The notes: a model not told the origin generated them from the letters alone. Numbered from the stretch's first letter, positions 49,194-59,431 are shown. The stretch is 64,000 bases of DNA from Robertkochia aurantiaca (GCF_020166495.1 NZ_JAINZS010000003.1:1-64000); one strand, 5' to 3'. Numbers and translations are program-made.

Positions 49194-50432
49194 ATGAAAA
49201 AACGAATCACCGATCGCTTTATAAGTTATATCACCATCGACACTCAGTCTGACCCCGAATCAAGCACAACACCAAGTACTGAAAAACAGTGGGTATTGGC
49301 CAGAAAACTGGCCGCAGAACTCAAGGATATCGGCATGGAAGATGTCGAGATCGATAAACACGCTTATGTAATGGCAACTTTGCCTTCGAATGTGGAACAT
49401 CAGGTTCCTGTGATCGGATTTGTCGCCCATTTCGACACCACTCCTGACTATACCGGGAAAAATGTGAACCCGCAGATCATCGAAAATTACGATGGTGGTA
49501 AAATTGTTCTGAACCATGAAAAAAACATGGTTTTGTCGCCCGAATATTTTGAAGACCTGTTGCTCTATAAAGGGCAGACGCTCATCACGACAGACGGGAC
49601 CACCTTACTGGGAGCAGATGATAAAGCCGGAATCACCGAAATAGTGACCGCCATGGAACACCTTATTAACAATCCCGACATCAAACACGGTAAGATCAGG
49701 ATCGCCTTTACGCCTGATGAAGAGATCGGAAGAGGTGCCCATAAGTTCGATGTGAAAAAATTCGGTGCGGTATGGGCCTATACCATGGACGGATCACAGA
49801 TCGGAGAACTCGAATACGAAAACTTCAACGCGGCCGGGGTGGAGATCGAATTTTCCGGGAAGAGCGTTCATCCGGGGTATGCTAAAGACAAAATGGTCAA
49901 TTCGGTATTGCACGCCAATGAATTTTTGAGCTTGCTGCCCAAAAAAGAAGTACCACAGCATACAGCAAACCGGGAAGGATTCTTTCATTTTTACGAGATC
50001 GAGGGTCATGTTGAGAAAACAATTCTTAAAGGTATCATCAGAGATCATGACCGAACAAAGTTCGAGGCCAGAAAAGAGCTGCTGCATAAGATTATAAAAG
50101 ACATGAACGAACGTTATGGTGAGGTGGGAAGTATTTCGATAGAAGATCAGTATTACAACATGAAGGAGAAGGTGGAACCCGTAATGCATATCGTTAACAT
50201 AGCTGAAAAAGCCATGAGGTCACTGGAGATTATCCCCATTATTAAACCCATCAGAGGAGGAACCGACGGCTCACAGTTATCTTATATGGGCCTCCCCTGC
50301 CCCAATATCTTCGCAGGGGGTCATAATTTTCATGGACCCTATGAATATGTCCCCGTTGAAAGCATGATAAAAGCCACCGAAGTTATTGTAAAGATAGCAT
50401 CTCTTACAGCAGAAAAGTACCAGCCCGAATGA
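49194..50432 (+). CDS. pepT: Peptidase T (tripeptide aminopeptidase)
   Basis: Zinc M20B aminopeptidase releasing the N-terminal residue of tripeptides. 412 residues with the metal motifs [18 protein letters not shown] (HxDT), [12 protein letters not shown] (Asp bridge), [12 protein letters not shown] (catalytic EE), [14 protein letters not shown], and C-terminal [16 protein letters not shown] with the last His. Overlaps the DUF1801 gene by 4 nt. Confidence 0.96.
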   Translation: MKKRITDRFISYITIDTQSDPESSTTPSTEKQWVLARKLAAELKDIGMEDVEIDKHAYVMATLPSNVEHQVPVIGFVAHFDTTPDYTGKNVNPQIIENYDGGKIVLNHEKNMVLSPEYFEDLLLYKGQTLITTDGTTLLGADDKAGITEIVTAMEHLINNPDIKHGKIRIAFTPDEEIGRGAHKFDVKKFGAVWAYTMDGSQIGELEYENFNAAGVEIEFSGKSVHPGYAKDKMVNSVLHANEFLSLLPKKEVPQHTANREGFFHFYEIEGHVEKTILKGIIRDHDRTKFEARKELLHKIIKDMNERYGEVGSISIEDQYYNMKEKVEPVMHIVNIAEKAMRSLEIIPIIKPIRGGTDGSQLSYMGLPCPNIFAGGHNFHGPYEYVPVESMIKATEVIVKIASLTAEKYQPE

Positions 50433-51025
50433 CTCCTGAGGATCAAATAGAAAACTTTTTCAATAAGCATCCCAAATGGCAGGTGCCGATGAAGGAGATA
50501 AGAAATTATCTTCTGAGTCTGGAACTTGAGGAAACCTTCAAATGGGGAGCTCCGGTTTATGTTTACAAAACGATTAACCTGATCGGACTGAATGGTTTTA
50601 AAAATCATTTCGGCTTATGGTTTTTCAGAGGAGACCTGATAGACGACTCCCACAACGTTCTTTCGAACGCCCAAAAAGGAAAGACCCGATATATGAGGCA
50701 GTGGAAGATGACCTCGGGCAAAGATTGGGATTCAGAAATTCTACACCTCTATCTGCATCAGCTAATGAACAGGAATGAAGAGGAGCTTAGACTGCCAAAA
50801 ACCGAAAAAACCGGCGAATCTACCGATTTACCTGAAGAGTTAAAGGCTGTTCTGGCCCAGGACAGCAGTTTGAAAGAATCGTTCTTTCGCCTGTCGCCAT
50901 ACAAACAGAAAGAATTCATCACCTATCTGGCTTCTGCCAAAAGAGAGGCCACCCGTCAAAACAGAATGACAAAGATCCTGCCGATGATAAAAGAAGGTAT
51001 CGGTCTGAACGATAAGTACCGTTAA
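50429..51025 (+). CDS. YdeI/OmpD-associated family protein (DUF1801-like)
   Basis: 198 residues: N-terminal DUF1801-like domain ([52 protein letters not shown]) and a C-terminal OmdA domain ([20 protein letters not shown]). The role is not established. Its start overlaps the pepT stop (ATGA), so expression is coupled. Confidence 0.86.
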   Translation: MTPEDQIENFFNKHPKWQVPMKEIRNYLLSLELEETFKWGAPVYVYKTINLIGLNGFKNHFGLWFFRGDLIDDSHNVLSNAQKGKTRYMRQWKMTSGKDWDSEILHLYLHQLMNRNEEELRLPKTEKTGESTDLPEELKAVLAQDSSLKESFFRLSPYKQKEFITYLASAKREATRQNRMTKILPMIKEGIGLNDKYR

Positions 51026-51026
51026 T

Positions 51027-51057
51027 AAAAAAGCACCGGTCTGACCGGTGCTTTTTT
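51027..51057. terminator. Bidirectional terminator
   Basis: AAAGCACCGGT-ctg-ACCGGTGCTTT hairpin with A/T runs on both sides, between convergent DUF1801 and yajC genes. Confidence 0.93.
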
Positions 51058-51079
51058 ATTGTTTGAAAAATTTACAGCC

Positions 51080-51370
51080 TTATTTCTTCTTAGCTGGCGG
51101 ATTGTTCAACTTTTGAGACATTTCAAGAGAAAGTGCAGATCTTTCGAACTTCATCTTTCCTGCCATGGTCTCAATGATACAGGTGTCATCATCTCCAAGA
51201 TCGATGATCTTTCCATGAAGCCCGCTTTTTGTAACAATCCGGTCTCCTCTCTTTAATTCCTGTGCAAATTTCTTCTCCTGTTTCTGCCGTTTCATCTGCG
51301 GACGAATCATAAAGAAATAAAATACCGCAAAAATTAATATAAAAGGAGCTAACTGATTAACAATTTCCAT
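51080..51370 (-). CDS. yajC: Preprotein translocase subunit YajC
   Basis: 96 residues: one membrane helix (LAPFILIFAVFYFFMIRP) followed by the YajC tail QMKRQKQEKKFAQELKRGD and GDRIVTKSGLHGKIIDLGDD. Accessory to SecDF. The ATG at 51370 is chosen because the helix starts there. Eight nt after the DUF1573 gene, in the conserved nusB-DUF1573-yajC order of the phylum. Confidence 0.95.
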   Translation of the reverse strand: MEIVNQLAPFILIFAVFYFFMIRPQMKRQKQEKKFAQELKRGDRIVTKSGLHGKIIDLGDDDTCIIETMAGKMKFERSALSLEMSQKLNNPPAKKK

Positions 51371-51377
51371 GCTGTAA

Positions 51378-51851
51378 TTATGCTTTTGTGTTTTCAGCAC
51401 CTGCATCTTTAGGCTCTACGAAAGCCTTGATCTTAAGGTACTCTGTTCCGTTTGCGGTATTGGTCATAAGGGTAACGGTCTTCTGAACCTGGTTACGCCC
51501 TGAACCGTTGAATTTCACAAGAATCTCTGCACTTTCACCGGGGGCGATAGGCGTATCTTTTGGATAATCAGGAACGGTACAACCGCAAGAGCTTTTGGCA
51601 TTGGTGATGATCAAAGGAGCCTCTCCGGTATTGGTCAGGGTAAAAGTGGTTTCTACGGGAGTTCCCTGAGTGATGTTACCGAAATCGTGCTCGGTCTTGT
51701 CGAAAGAGATCGCTGCAAATTTATCGTTCGCCTGGTCTCTTTCCTGAGCCATTTCAACGTTCTCTGATTTTACTTTGTTGCTGGCTTTATCCTTGCAGGA
51801 AGTAAAGCTTACCATAGCGGCACAAGCAACTAAAAGAAAAGTCTTTTTCAT
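51378..51851 (-). CDS. DUF1573 lipoprotein
   Basis: 157 residues with lipobox MVSFTSCKD. The mature part is the DUF1573 immunoglobulin-like fold (ISFDKTEHDFGNITQGT, LTNTGEAPLIITNAKSSCGC, PGESAEILVKFNGSGR). Function unknown, but it regularly accompanies yajC and nusB in Bacteroidota, hinting at envelope or secretion work. Confidence 0.92.
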   Translation of the reverse strand: MKKTFLLVACAAMVSFTSCKDKASNKVKSENVEMAQERDQANDKFAAISFDKTEHDFGNITQGTPVETTFTLTNTGEAPLIITNAKSSCGCTVPDYPKDTPIAPGESAEILVKFNGSGRNQVQKTVTLMTNTANGTEYLKIKAFVEPKDAGAENTKA

Positions 51852-51938
51852 TTTTATGTTATTTAGGGTTATATGAATTTTTAACGGCTAATGAACTGAG
51901 ACATTAGCTGATTGCGGTCAAAAATAAGAATATTTTTT

Positions 51939-52880
51939 TTACATCAGACCCCTGCCTGATTTGTTCAGGGTATTGTTCTCCTGATATTCCTTTACCAGTT
52001 TATCAAGAATACCGTTTATAAAGATGCTGCTTTTCGGCGTGGAATATTCCTTAGCTATCTCCAGATACTCATTAATGGTCACCTTTACCGGTATGGAAGG
52101 AAAACGCAAGAACTCACAGATGGCCATTCTTAAAAGTATCGCATCGATACCGGCTATTCTCTCAGTATCCCAATTCGGAGTTTTCCCTTCGATCTCTTTC
52201 ATGATCTTTTCGTTATTCAGAATGGTCTTTCTGAAAAGTTGGGTAGCGTACTCCCTGTCGTCGTCATCTTTAAATAGTTCAGGATGGAAATAATCTGATT
52301 CTGCAACCGGCTTGATTTTTTTTAGCATTTTGAGAATCAGGGTATTGACCAGAGGCAGATCATCGGTCCAGGTAAGTTGCTTATCTTCCAGGTACTCATA
52401 GAGTTTTTCGTCGGGTGCGATCACATCCTGAAAAAGAGCTGCAAGAAACTCCTTATCGGCTTTAAAGCTGTCATTTTCAGAGACCATATAACGTTGGTAG
52501 ATATCGCTTTCCACCATTTTCTTGTAGAGAATCTTGACGTATTCCTCTTCGAGTTCCCAACTGAGTCCGCGTTTCTTCAGCTTTTCATTCAGGGCCTCAT
52601 CGTCGGCAAGTCTTCTTAAAACACGGTTGTTGACAAATCGCCTGTTGGGGTTTCGCTCTTCACTGGTAGCCAGGTATTTTTTCTGGGAGAGTTCCAGCTG
52701 CTCCTCTGCCATTTTGTGAATCTCTACAAAGAGATCCAAAAGATGCAGATACAGACCATACATATTTTCCATACTGCTCTTCAGGAATTTCTCCTCCTTT
52801 TCCAGCTTTCCCTCTTCAGCCTGTATAAATGCATATATCGATTGCATTACTTTAACCCTGATGTGTCTCCTTGTCAGCAT
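51939..52880 (-). CDS. nusB: Transcription antitermination factor NusB, long form
   Basis: 313 residues, about twice the length of E. coli NusB. The NusB core is in the C-terminal part (EGKTPNWDTERIAGIDAILLRMAICEFLRFPSIPVKVTINEYLEIAKEY, given here only in pieces: IDAILLRMAICEF and NEYLEIAKEYSTPKSSIFIN). The N-terminal half (RRHIRVKVMQSIYAFIQAEEG) keeps the opening helix and has a large helical insertion of unknown role, normal for Bacteroidota. ATG at 52880 is preferred over the TTG at 52886. Opens the nusB-DUF1573-yajC unit. Confidence 0.93.
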   Translation of the reverse strand: MLTRRHIRVKVMQSIYAFIQAEEGKLEKEEKFLKSSMENMYGLYLHLLDLFVEIHKMAEEQLELSQKKYLATSEERNPNRRFVNNRVLRRLADDEALNEKLKKRGLSWELEEEYVKILYKKMVESDIYQRYMVSENDSFKADKEFLAALFQDVIAPDEKLYEYLEDKQLTWTDDLPLVNTLILKMLKKIKPVAESDYFHPELFKDDDDREYATQLFRKTILNNEKIMKEIEGKTPNWDTERIAGIDAILLRMAICEFLRFPSIPVKVTINEYLEIAKEYSTPKSSIFINGILDKLVKEYQENNTLNKSGRGLM

Positions 52881-52902
52881 ATTCAAAAGAACTTATGTCA
52901 AT

Positions 52903-52933
52903 AAAAAAGGGCGAAAGCCTTTGCTTTCGCCCT
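52903..52933 (-). terminator. Terminator of the leucine dehydrogenase gene
   Basis: AGGGCGAAAGC-cttt-GCTTTCGCCCT hairpin; on the reverse strand a T-run follows. It lies 34 nt past the dehydrogenase stop. Confidence 0.9.
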
Positions 52934-52965
52934 GCAAAAATAAAACTTAAATTATAAAATGCGAT

Positions 52966-54066
52966 TTATTTACCGGCTAATTTCCTTTCTGCTATACGTT
53001 GTTCTGCCAGGCGCAATGCCGACTGATGCGTGGTACAATCGTGCTTGTCTGCATGACCGAATATTTCAAGTGTAGTATGGTAAATATTCTCGGTTTTTTT
53101 ACGAATCTCGTCTTTACCATAACCTTCCAGTTCAGCATACACATTGATGATCCCACCGGCGTTGATCAGAAAGTCAGGTGCATAAGCGATATTACGGGCC
53201 TTAAGCTGGCTGCCGTTTCGGTTCTCGTCTGCGAGCTGATTATTTGCAGCTCCGGCAACTACCGAGGCACTCAGTCTGGCGATCGAGTCATCGTTCAGGG
53301 TAGCCCCCAGGGCACATGGCGCATAAATATCCATATCCTGATCAAAAATATCTGCCGGAGCAATGATCTCTGCTCCGTATTGTTCCCGCAGCTGCTCAAG
53401 TCTGCCTTGATTGATATCTGAAATCTTAAGCACAGCTCCTTCAGCACTGACCAGATCAACAAGGGTAGCACCCACGTGACCTACACCTTGTACCAGAATG
53501 GTCTTACCTTGCAGGTTATCGCTACCAAAACGGTATTTCGCAGCAGCCTTCATTCCCATATATACCCCGTAGGCTGTAACGGGTGAAGGATTTCCGGCAC
53601 CTCCCTTTTCTTCTGAGATACCCGTGACATAAGGCGTCACCTCTCTTACAAGGTCCATATCGGAAGTCTCCATTCCTACATCTTCGGCAGTGATATACTT
53701 TCCGCTCAGCGAGTGTACAAATTCGCCGAATCTGCGCATAAGCTCAGGTGTTTTTTCTGTGGCAGCGTCGCCGATGATCACTGCTTTTCCTCCCCCCAGG
53801 TTCAAGCCTGTAATGGCAGACTTATAGGTCATCCCCCTGGAAAGACGCAAAACATCATTGAGTGCTTCCCATTCATTCTCGTAGGCCCACATGCGGGTTC
53901 CGCCCAGGGCCGGACCCAAAACGGTATTATGGATCCCGATTATTGCCTTTAATCCCGTATCTTTGTCGTGACAAAAAACGATCTGTTCATGATCATTAAA
54001 TGAAAGTTGACCAAATACCGGGTCAACTTTTTTGAGTTCGGCTGGTGTTAATACGTCTGATATCAT
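52966..54066 (-). CDS. Leucine (branched-chain amino acid) dehydrogenase
   Basis: NAD-dependent oxidative deamination of Leu/Val/Ile to keto acids. 366 residues with LGPALGGTRMWAYENE, the catalytic Lys in MTYKSAITGLNLGGGKAVI, the AEDVGMETSDMDLVREVT motif and the NAD site LVQGVGHVGATLVD. Glutamate or phenylalanine dehydrogenase activity cannot be excluded by eye, but the length and motifs favour Leu/Val. Could feed HMG-CoA lyase through leucine breakdown. Confidence 0.9.
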   Translation of the reverse strand: MISDVLTPAELKKVDPVFGQLSFNDHEQIVFCHDKDTGLKAIIGIHNTVLGPALGGTRMWAYENEWEALNDVLRLSRGMTYKSAITGLNLGGGKAVIIGDAATEKTPELMRRFGEFVHSLSGKYITAEDVGMETSDMDLVREVTPYVTGISEEKGGAGNPSPVTAYGVYMGMKAAAKYRFGSDNLQGKTILVQGVGHVGATLVDLVSAEGAVLKISDINQGRLEQLREQYGAEIIAPADIFDQDMDIYAPCALGATLNDDSIARLSASVVAGAANNQLADENRNGSQLKARNIAYAPDFLINAGGIINVYAELEGYGKDEIRKKTENIYHTTLEIFGHADKHDCTTHQSALRLAEQRIAERKLAGK

Positions 54067-54209
54067 AATTCTGATAAAGGTTGTTTTTTTGTTCTATTTT
54101 CCTAAATCGTTAAAAATACAAGGCAAAAATAACAGATATTTCAATATGCAGTATTTGAGAGGGGCTTATTTTAACGATTTATCAATTAAACCGATTTAGC
54201 TGATTTTTG

Positions 54210-55967
54210 ATGAAAGAACTGCTGTATATTAACAAATTCTTTAAACGCTATAAGTGGAAATTGGCCATTGGCCTTGTCATTACGATAATAGCACGCGTCT
54301 TTTCACTGGTTCTTCCTGAGTATATCCAGTACTCTGTAGATGCTGTGGAGCAATTTATATTGGAAGATAACTTCACCGAGGAAGAGGTACGCTCTAAACT
54401 GCTGAATTACATCCTTATCATAGTGGGATCAGCCATCCTTTCGGCTCTTTTCACTTTTCTGATGAGGCAGACCGTGATCAACGTTTCCCGCTATATCGAA
54501 TTCGATCTAAAGAACGAAGTGTTCAGACATTATGAGCGGTTAACCCTGAACTTCTACAAGAACAACCGTACCGGAGACCTGATGAACCGGGTAAGCGAAG
54601 ATGTGAGCCAGGTAAGAATGTATGCCGGTCCCGCACTGATGTACAGTATACAAACCATTACGCTGTTCGCCTGTGTGATCCCGCTGATGTTCTATACAGC
54701 CCCAAAACTGGCCCTTTACACACTGATCCCGCTACCCATATTGTCTGTTCTCATATATAAGATAAGCCGCATCATTCATGAGCGAAGTACGGCTGTACAG
54801 GAATTCCTTTCCAGACTTTCAACCTTCACCCAGGAATCATTTTCGGGTATTTCGGTGATCAAGGCATACGGAATTGAACCCCGCATCAACGAAGAAGTGT
54901 ATCACCTTGCGCATGAAGGAAAAAAAACCAGTATGGACCTGGCCAAAGTCAATGCCTGGTTCTTTCCGCTTATGATTCTCCTGATCGGCATCAGCAACCT
55001 GTTCGTTATTTATGTGGGAGGCCTGCAATATATCAGCGGTGAGATCGCCACCACGGGAATCATTTTAAAATTCATCATCTATGTCAACATGCTCACCTGG
55101 CCGGTGGCGACAGTAGGATGGGTTACTTCGATCGTACAACGGGCTGAAGCTTCGCAAAAAAGAATCAATGAATTTCTCGATATCGATCCTGAGATCAGTT
55201 CTCCCACCGAAGAAAACACCCCGGTTAAGGGTGAGATCACATTCGAAAACGTTAGTTTCACCTATGATGACACGAACATCACAGCCCTGAAAAACATATC
55301 TTTTACTGTAAAACATGGGGAAACCCTTGCCATTATAGGTAAAACAGGCTCAGGAAAAAGCACCATACTGGATCTGGTAGCCAGGCTCTATGACACTACC
55401 GAAGGAACCATCCTGGTCGACGGAAGACCTATCACCGAACTCAATCTCAACGACCTGAGAAACAGCATCGGAGCGGTTCCGCAGGAGGCTTTTCTATTTT
55501 CAGACACCATTAGAAACAACATCAGGTTCGGGAAAGAAGATGCTACCGAAGAGGAAATCACCGAAGCAGCCAAAAAAGCAGCAGTACACGACAACATCGT
55601 CGGTTTTGCCAAAGGATACAATACCATACTCGGAGAAAGGGGAATTACCCTTAGCGGTGGTCAGAAACAACGGGTCTCCATAGCCAGAGCTCTTATCAAA
55701 GATCCACAGATCTATCTTTTTGATGACTGCCTTTCGGCTGTTGATACCGAAACCGAGGAAGAGATTCTCAACAACCTGAAAAAGGTTTCGCAAAAAAATA
55801 CAACCATCATCGTTAGCCACAGGATCTCTTCAGCAAAAAATGCTGATAAAATATTGGTATTAGATGAAGGACGAGTCACCCAGCAAGGCACTCATAATCA
55901 ATTGATAAACGAAAAAGGCTACTATCAAGAACTGTTCCTGAACCAGCTCTCAGAGAAAGAAAACTAA
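54210..55967 (+). CDS. ABC transporter half (exporter type), degenerate Walker B Glu
   Basis: 585 residues: six-helix type I exporter membrane domain (about 1-315) and nucleotide-binding domain. Walker A IGKTGSGKSTILD, Q-loop GAVPQEAFLFSD, signature LSGGQKQRVSIARAL, Walker B IYLFDDCLSAVD, and H-loop TTIIVSHRISS. The residue after the Walker B Asp is Asp (LFDD), not the usual catalytic Glu, as in the degenerate half of heterodimeric exporters such as TM287 or BmrC. No partner half is adjacent. ATG at 54210 is used; a TTG one codon up is the only alternative. Confidence 0.92.
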   Translation: MKELLYINKFFKRYKWKLAIGLVITIIARVFSLVLPEYIQYSVDAVEQFILEDNFTEEEVRSKLLNYILIIVGSAILSALFTFLMRQTVINVSRYIEFDLKNEVFRHYERLTLNFYKNNRTGDLMNRVSEDVSQVRMYAGPALMYSIQTITLFACVIPLMFYTAPKLALYTLIPLPILSVLIYKISRIIHERSTAVQEFLSRLSTFTQESFSGISVIKAYGIEPRINEEVYHLAHEGKKTSMDLAKVNAWFFPLMILLIGISNLFVIYVGGLQYISGEIATTGIILKFIIYVNMLTWPVATVGWVTSIVQRAEASQKRINEFLDIDPEISSPTEENTPVKGEITFENVSFTYDDTNITALKNISFTVKHGETLAIIGKTGSGKSTILDLVARLYDTTEGTILVDGRPITELNLNDLRNSIGAVPQEAFLFSDTIRNNIRFGKEDATEEEITEAAKKAAVHDNIVGFAKGYNTILGERGITLSGGQKQRVSIARALIKDPQIYLFDDCLSAVDTETEEEILNNLKKVSQKNTTIIVSHRISSAKNADKILVLDEGRVTQQGTHNQLINEKGYYQELFLNQLSEKEN

Positions 55968-56045
55968 TGAAACAGTTGGTATATTTCATTTTTTTTTACA
56001 TTTTTGATTTTGTTAACAATTTAGAAAATCACCTAACGAAAGACT

Positions 56046-56432
56046 ATGAGCGATAAAGGATTTGACGATAAAGATGAGATCTTTTCGAAGGTTCTGAGAG
56101 CTGGAAGAAGAACCTATTTTTTCGATGTGAGAAGTACCCGGGCAGGAGATTACTACCTGACCGTCACAGAAAGCAAAAAGTTCACTCACGACGACGGCTC
56201 TTACCACTACAAGAAACACAAAATCTACCTTTACAAAGAAGACTTTGAAGCCTTCAGAGAAATCCTTGGAGAAATGACCGATTTCATCATCGATGAAAAG
56301 GGTGAAGAGGTGATCTCAGAAAGACATCAGAAAGATTTTAAGAAGCAGTCTGATGACGAAGAAAACTATGAGGAACACGAAGAAAAAGTTCCCACCGAAA
56401 AGTTTACCGATATTAGTTTCGAAGACATCTGA
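56046..56432 (+). CDS. DUF3276 / PUR-alpha-like nucleic-acid-binding protein
   Basis: 128 residues. The PUR fold (about 10-85: EIFSKVLRAGRRTYFFDVRST, DYYLTVTESKKF, KHKIYLYKEDFEAFREIL) binds single-stranded DNA or RNA in PUR proteins. The C-terminal tail is very acidic (DDEENYEEHEEK). Widespread in Bacteroidota; role unknown. Monocistronic, closed by a terminator. Confidence 0.93.
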   Translation: MSDKGFDDKDEIFSKVLRAGRRTYFFDVRSTRAGDYYLTVTESKKFTHDDGSYHYKKHKIYLYKEDFEAFREILGEMTDFIIDEKGEEVISERHQKDFKKQSDDEENYEEHEEKVPTEKFTDISFEDI

Positions 56433-56460
56433 AATCGTTAAAACTATTTTAAAACATCAG

Positions 56461-56490
56461 CCGTCTCCCGCTCAGGAGGCGGTTTTTTTT
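56461..56490 (+). terminator. Terminator of the DUF3276 gene
   Basis: CCGTCTCC-cgctca-GGAGGCGG hairpin with eight T. It lies about 30 nt past the stop and right before the next gene's leader. Confidence 0.87.
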
Positions 56491-56517
56491 ATCTTTAAAA
56501 TCAAAACTAAACTAATC

Positions 56518-59043
56518 ATGAAAAACACTATCCTATTACTATTCCTGTGCGGTACATCGCTGCTCTTCGGGCAGCAGCCCGTAGGTCTGGATTATTATCT
56601 GCCCGATGATGTTACTTACAATTCTGAGATCCCCACCCCCGAAAGTATTATCGGCCATGAGGTTGGAGAATGGCATGTGACTCACGACAAGCTGGTGAAC
56701 TATATGAAAACCCTGGCCGACGCCTCTCCACGAATAAGCATCACCGATCGCGGGAGTACTTTTGAGAACCGGCCCTTGCTGCTGCTTACCATTACTTCAC
56801 CTAAAAATCATGAAAGACTGGAAGAAATCCGCACCAATCACCTGGCGATAGCCAATGCCGATGAGAATATCGATGTAAGCGATCAGCCTATAGTGGTTTA
56901 CCAGGGATTTTCCATTCACGGTAACGAACCCAGTGGCTCAAACGCAGCACTGGCACTGGCTTATCACCTTGCAGCTGCAGAAGGCAGCGCTATAGAATCC
57001 CTGCTCGATGAGGTGGTCATCTTATTTGACCCGAGCTTCAATCCCGACGGATTGCAACGCTTTGCCTATTGGGCCAACATTCATAAGAGCCAACAACTCA
57101 ACCCTGACGGCAATGACAGGGAGTATCATGAAGTATGGCCCGGAGGAAGAACCAATCATTACTGGTTCGACATGAACAGAGACTGGCTTCCCGTACAGCT
57201 TCCTGAAAGCCGGGCAAGGATCAGTAGCTTTTATCAGTGGATTCCCAATATACTCACAGACCACCACGAAATGGGAACCAATTCCACCTTCTTTTTCCAA
57301 CCCGGAGAACCTAAGCGTGTTCACCCATTAACCCCCGGCATCAACCAGGAACTCACCAAAGCCATTGGAAAATTCCATGCCGAGGCCCTCGACGACATAG
57401 GCTCACTGTATTATTCTGAAGAAAACTACGACGATTATTACTACGGAAAGGGATCAACCTTTCCCGATGTAAGCGGAAGCATCGGTATACTTTTCGAACA
57501 GGGAAGCTCCCGGGGCCATATTCAGGAAAGCGACAACGGAATACTCACCTTTCCTTTCACCATCAGAAATCAGTTCACTACCGGTTTGTCAACTCTCAAG
57601 GCCGCACAAGCGCTGCGGGAAGATATCCTGAATTATCAGAAAGAATATTACAGACAGATCAGTGAAGAAGGCCGTAAGCTAAAGACAAAAGCCTATGTGT
57701 TCGGAGATGCTAAGGATGCGGCTAAAACCTATCATCTTGCTGAAATTCTCAAGCGTCATCAGATCAGGTTTCACCAGGTTCAGGAAACGATTTCTGAAGA
57801 GGGAGAGACCTTTGAACCGGGTAAGAGCTATATCGTTCCTACCAACCAGCGCAATTATCGACTTATAGAAGCCATGTTCGAAAAGAGAACAACCTTTGAA
57901 GACAGCTTGTTCTACGATGTTTCTGCCTGGACATTCCCGCTGGCCTTCAACCTTGATTATAAAGGACTGAACAGCCTTAACAAGGCCGGTGACGCCGTTG
58001 AAAACCTTGAAATGCCCATAGGCAGCGTTACTGCAAAATCTGAATACGCTTACCTTTTCGAATGGCATGAATACTACACCCCAAAAGCCCTGAACCGAAT
58101 TCTGAACAGCGGTTTAAGAGCCAAGGTGGGCATGACTCCTTTTTCTTTGGAAGGAAACGACTATGATTACGGGACCATAATGGTGCCTGTGGTCGGACAA
58201 GACATGGATTCGGACGAGATACATGCATTAATGCAGGAGGTCGCTTCTGATGCTCACATCACCATTCACGGGGTATCAACAGGATTAACCCGCGGTATCG
58301 ACCTCGGAAGTAATGATTTCGAAGCACTGAAGCCTCAAAAGGTGGCCATATTGGTTGGCGAAGGAGTACGGTCTTACGATGCAGGAGAGATCTGGCATTT
58401 ATTCGACACCCGCTACGGTATGAAGATCACCCAGATAGACACCCGTTATTTAGACCGCGTAGACCTAAGCGAATACACCACCTTTATCATTCCAAGCTTT
58501 TATAACGGAGCCATTAACGAAAGCTCTAAAAAGAATCTCGAAGAGTGGGTCAATGAAGGTGGGAACCTTATCGGGTATCGCGATGCTACAGAATGGCTTA
58601 GCAGGAACGGGTTCATCGATTTGGAATTCAAAAAACACGAAGAGCCCCTTACAGCAAAAAACATAGCCTTTGAAGATCGTCGAAACTTCCGGGGAGCGCA
58701 GGTTACGGGAGGCGCAATATTCGAAGCGAATATCGATCGCTCTCACCCCGTGAACTTTGGTTATTCAGACAGCGACATCTCATTGTTCAGGAATACCAAT
58801 ATTTATATTCAACCTGAAGAACAAAGCTACAACAACCCCATACGATATACGGAAGATCCGCTTCAAAGCGGTTATATATCTGAGGAGAACCTGGAACTCC
58901 TGAAAGGCAGCGTGCCTTTCCAAACCAGCAGAAAAGGAAGAGGAAGGGTGTCTGTTTTCACAGACAATACCAACTTTCGTGCTTTCTGGTATGGCACCAA
59001 CAAACTGATGATGAATGCCATTTTCTTTGCAGAAATGATGTAA
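56518..59043 (+). CDS. Secreted M14-family zinc carboxypeptidase
   Basis: 841 residues with a signal peptide (MKNTILLLFLCGTSLLFGQ). The peptidase M14 domain has the zinc motif HGNE (His 134, Glu 137), then GRTNHYWFDMNRDWLP and TDHHEMGTNSTFFF with the third zinc His likely among these, and the catalytic Glu region FEQGSSRG. A long C-terminal part (about 500-841) follows that I do not identify. Start ATG 56518 is chosen because it opens the signal peptide; the frame is open from 56353. No T9SS tail is obvious. Confidence 0.9.
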   Translation: MKNTILLLFLCGTSLLFGQQPVGLDYYLPDDVTYNSEIPTPESIIGHEVGEWHVTHDKLVNYMKTLADASPRISITDRGSTFENRPLLLLTITSPKNHERLEEIRTNHLAIANADENIDVSDQPIVVYQGFSIHGNEPSGSNAALALAYHLAAAEGSAIESLLDEVVILFDPSFNPDGLQRFAYWANIHKSQQLNPDGNDREYHEVWPGGRTNHYWFDMNRDWLPVQLPESRARISSFYQWIPNILTDHHEMGTNSTFFFQPGEPKRVHPLTPGINQELTKAIGKFHAEALDDIGSLYYSEENYDDYYYGKGSTFPDVSGSIGILFEQGSSRGHIQESDNGILTFPFTIRNQFTTGLSTLKAAQALREDILNYQKEYYRQISEEGRKLKTKAYVFGDAKDAAKTYHLAEILKRHQIRFHQVQETISEEGETFEPGKSYIVPTNQRNYRLIEAMFEKRTTFEDSLFYDVSAWTFPLAFNLDYKGLNSLNKAGDAVENLEMPIGSVTAKSEYAYLFEWHEYYTPKALNRILNSGLRAKVGMTPFSLEGNDYDYGTIMVPVVGQDMDSDEIHALMQEVASDAHITIHGVSTGLTRGIDLGSNDFEALKPQKVAILVGEGVRSYDAGEIWHLFDTRYGMKITQIDTRYLDRVDLSEYTTFIIPSFYNGAINESSKKNLEEWVNEGGNLIGYRDATEWLSRNGFIDLEFKKHEEPLTAKNIAFEDRRNFRGAQVTGGAIFEANIDRSHPVNFGYSDSDISLFRNTNIYIQPEEQSYNNPIRYTEDPLQSGYISEENLELLKGSVPFQTSRKGRGRVSVFTDNTNFRAFWYGTNKLMMNAIFFAEMM

Positions 59044-59060
59044 TAATCTTCATCCGAACA

Positions 59061-59091
59061 AAAAAAACCCGGGAATTTCCCGGGTTTTTTT
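59061..59091. terminator. Bidirectional terminator
   Basis: AAACCCGGGAAa-TTTCCCGGGTTT hairpin with A/T runs, between convergent M14 and csaA genes. Confidence 0.92.
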
Positions 59092-59425
59092 ATGCGATTC
59101 TGTCACCATTCCTGACTTCCGAATCAGGTTTCAGCAACACTACTCCGTTTATGCCGGGCACACCCAGCACGAGGCATTGACTTATAAAGTTGGCTATTTG
59201 CTTTTCACCGAGGTTGACAGCGGCCACCACTTGCCTTCCGACCAATTCATCTACGCGATAAAGATCTGTGATTTGAGCACTGGATCTGAGCGTTCCGATC
59301 GATTCGCCAAAATCGATCCATAATTTATAGGCCGGTTTTTGGGCACGTTCAAAATTTTCTGCCCGGATTACGGTACCTGCCCGTATGTCGACCTTCAGAA
59401 AATCACCCCACGCTATTTGCTCCAT
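59090..59425 (-). CDS. csaA: tRNA-binding protein CsaA
   Basis: 111 residues with the OB-fold tRNA-binding core: DIRAGTVIRAENFERAQKPAYKLWIDFG, then RSSAQITDLY and GRQVVAAVNLGEKQIANFISQ. Binds tRNA as a dimer and was linked to protein export in Bacillus. The TGA stop at 59090-59092 abuts the bidirectional terminator. It lies 6 nt after the small gene at 59432. Confidence 0.95.
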   Translation of the reverse strand: MEQIAWGDFLKVDIRAGTVIRAENFERAQKPAYKLWIDFGESIGTLRSSAQITDLYRVDELVGRQVVAAVNLGEKQIANFISQCLVLGVPGINGVVLLKPDSEVRNGDRIA

Positions 59426-59431
59426 TGCGCA

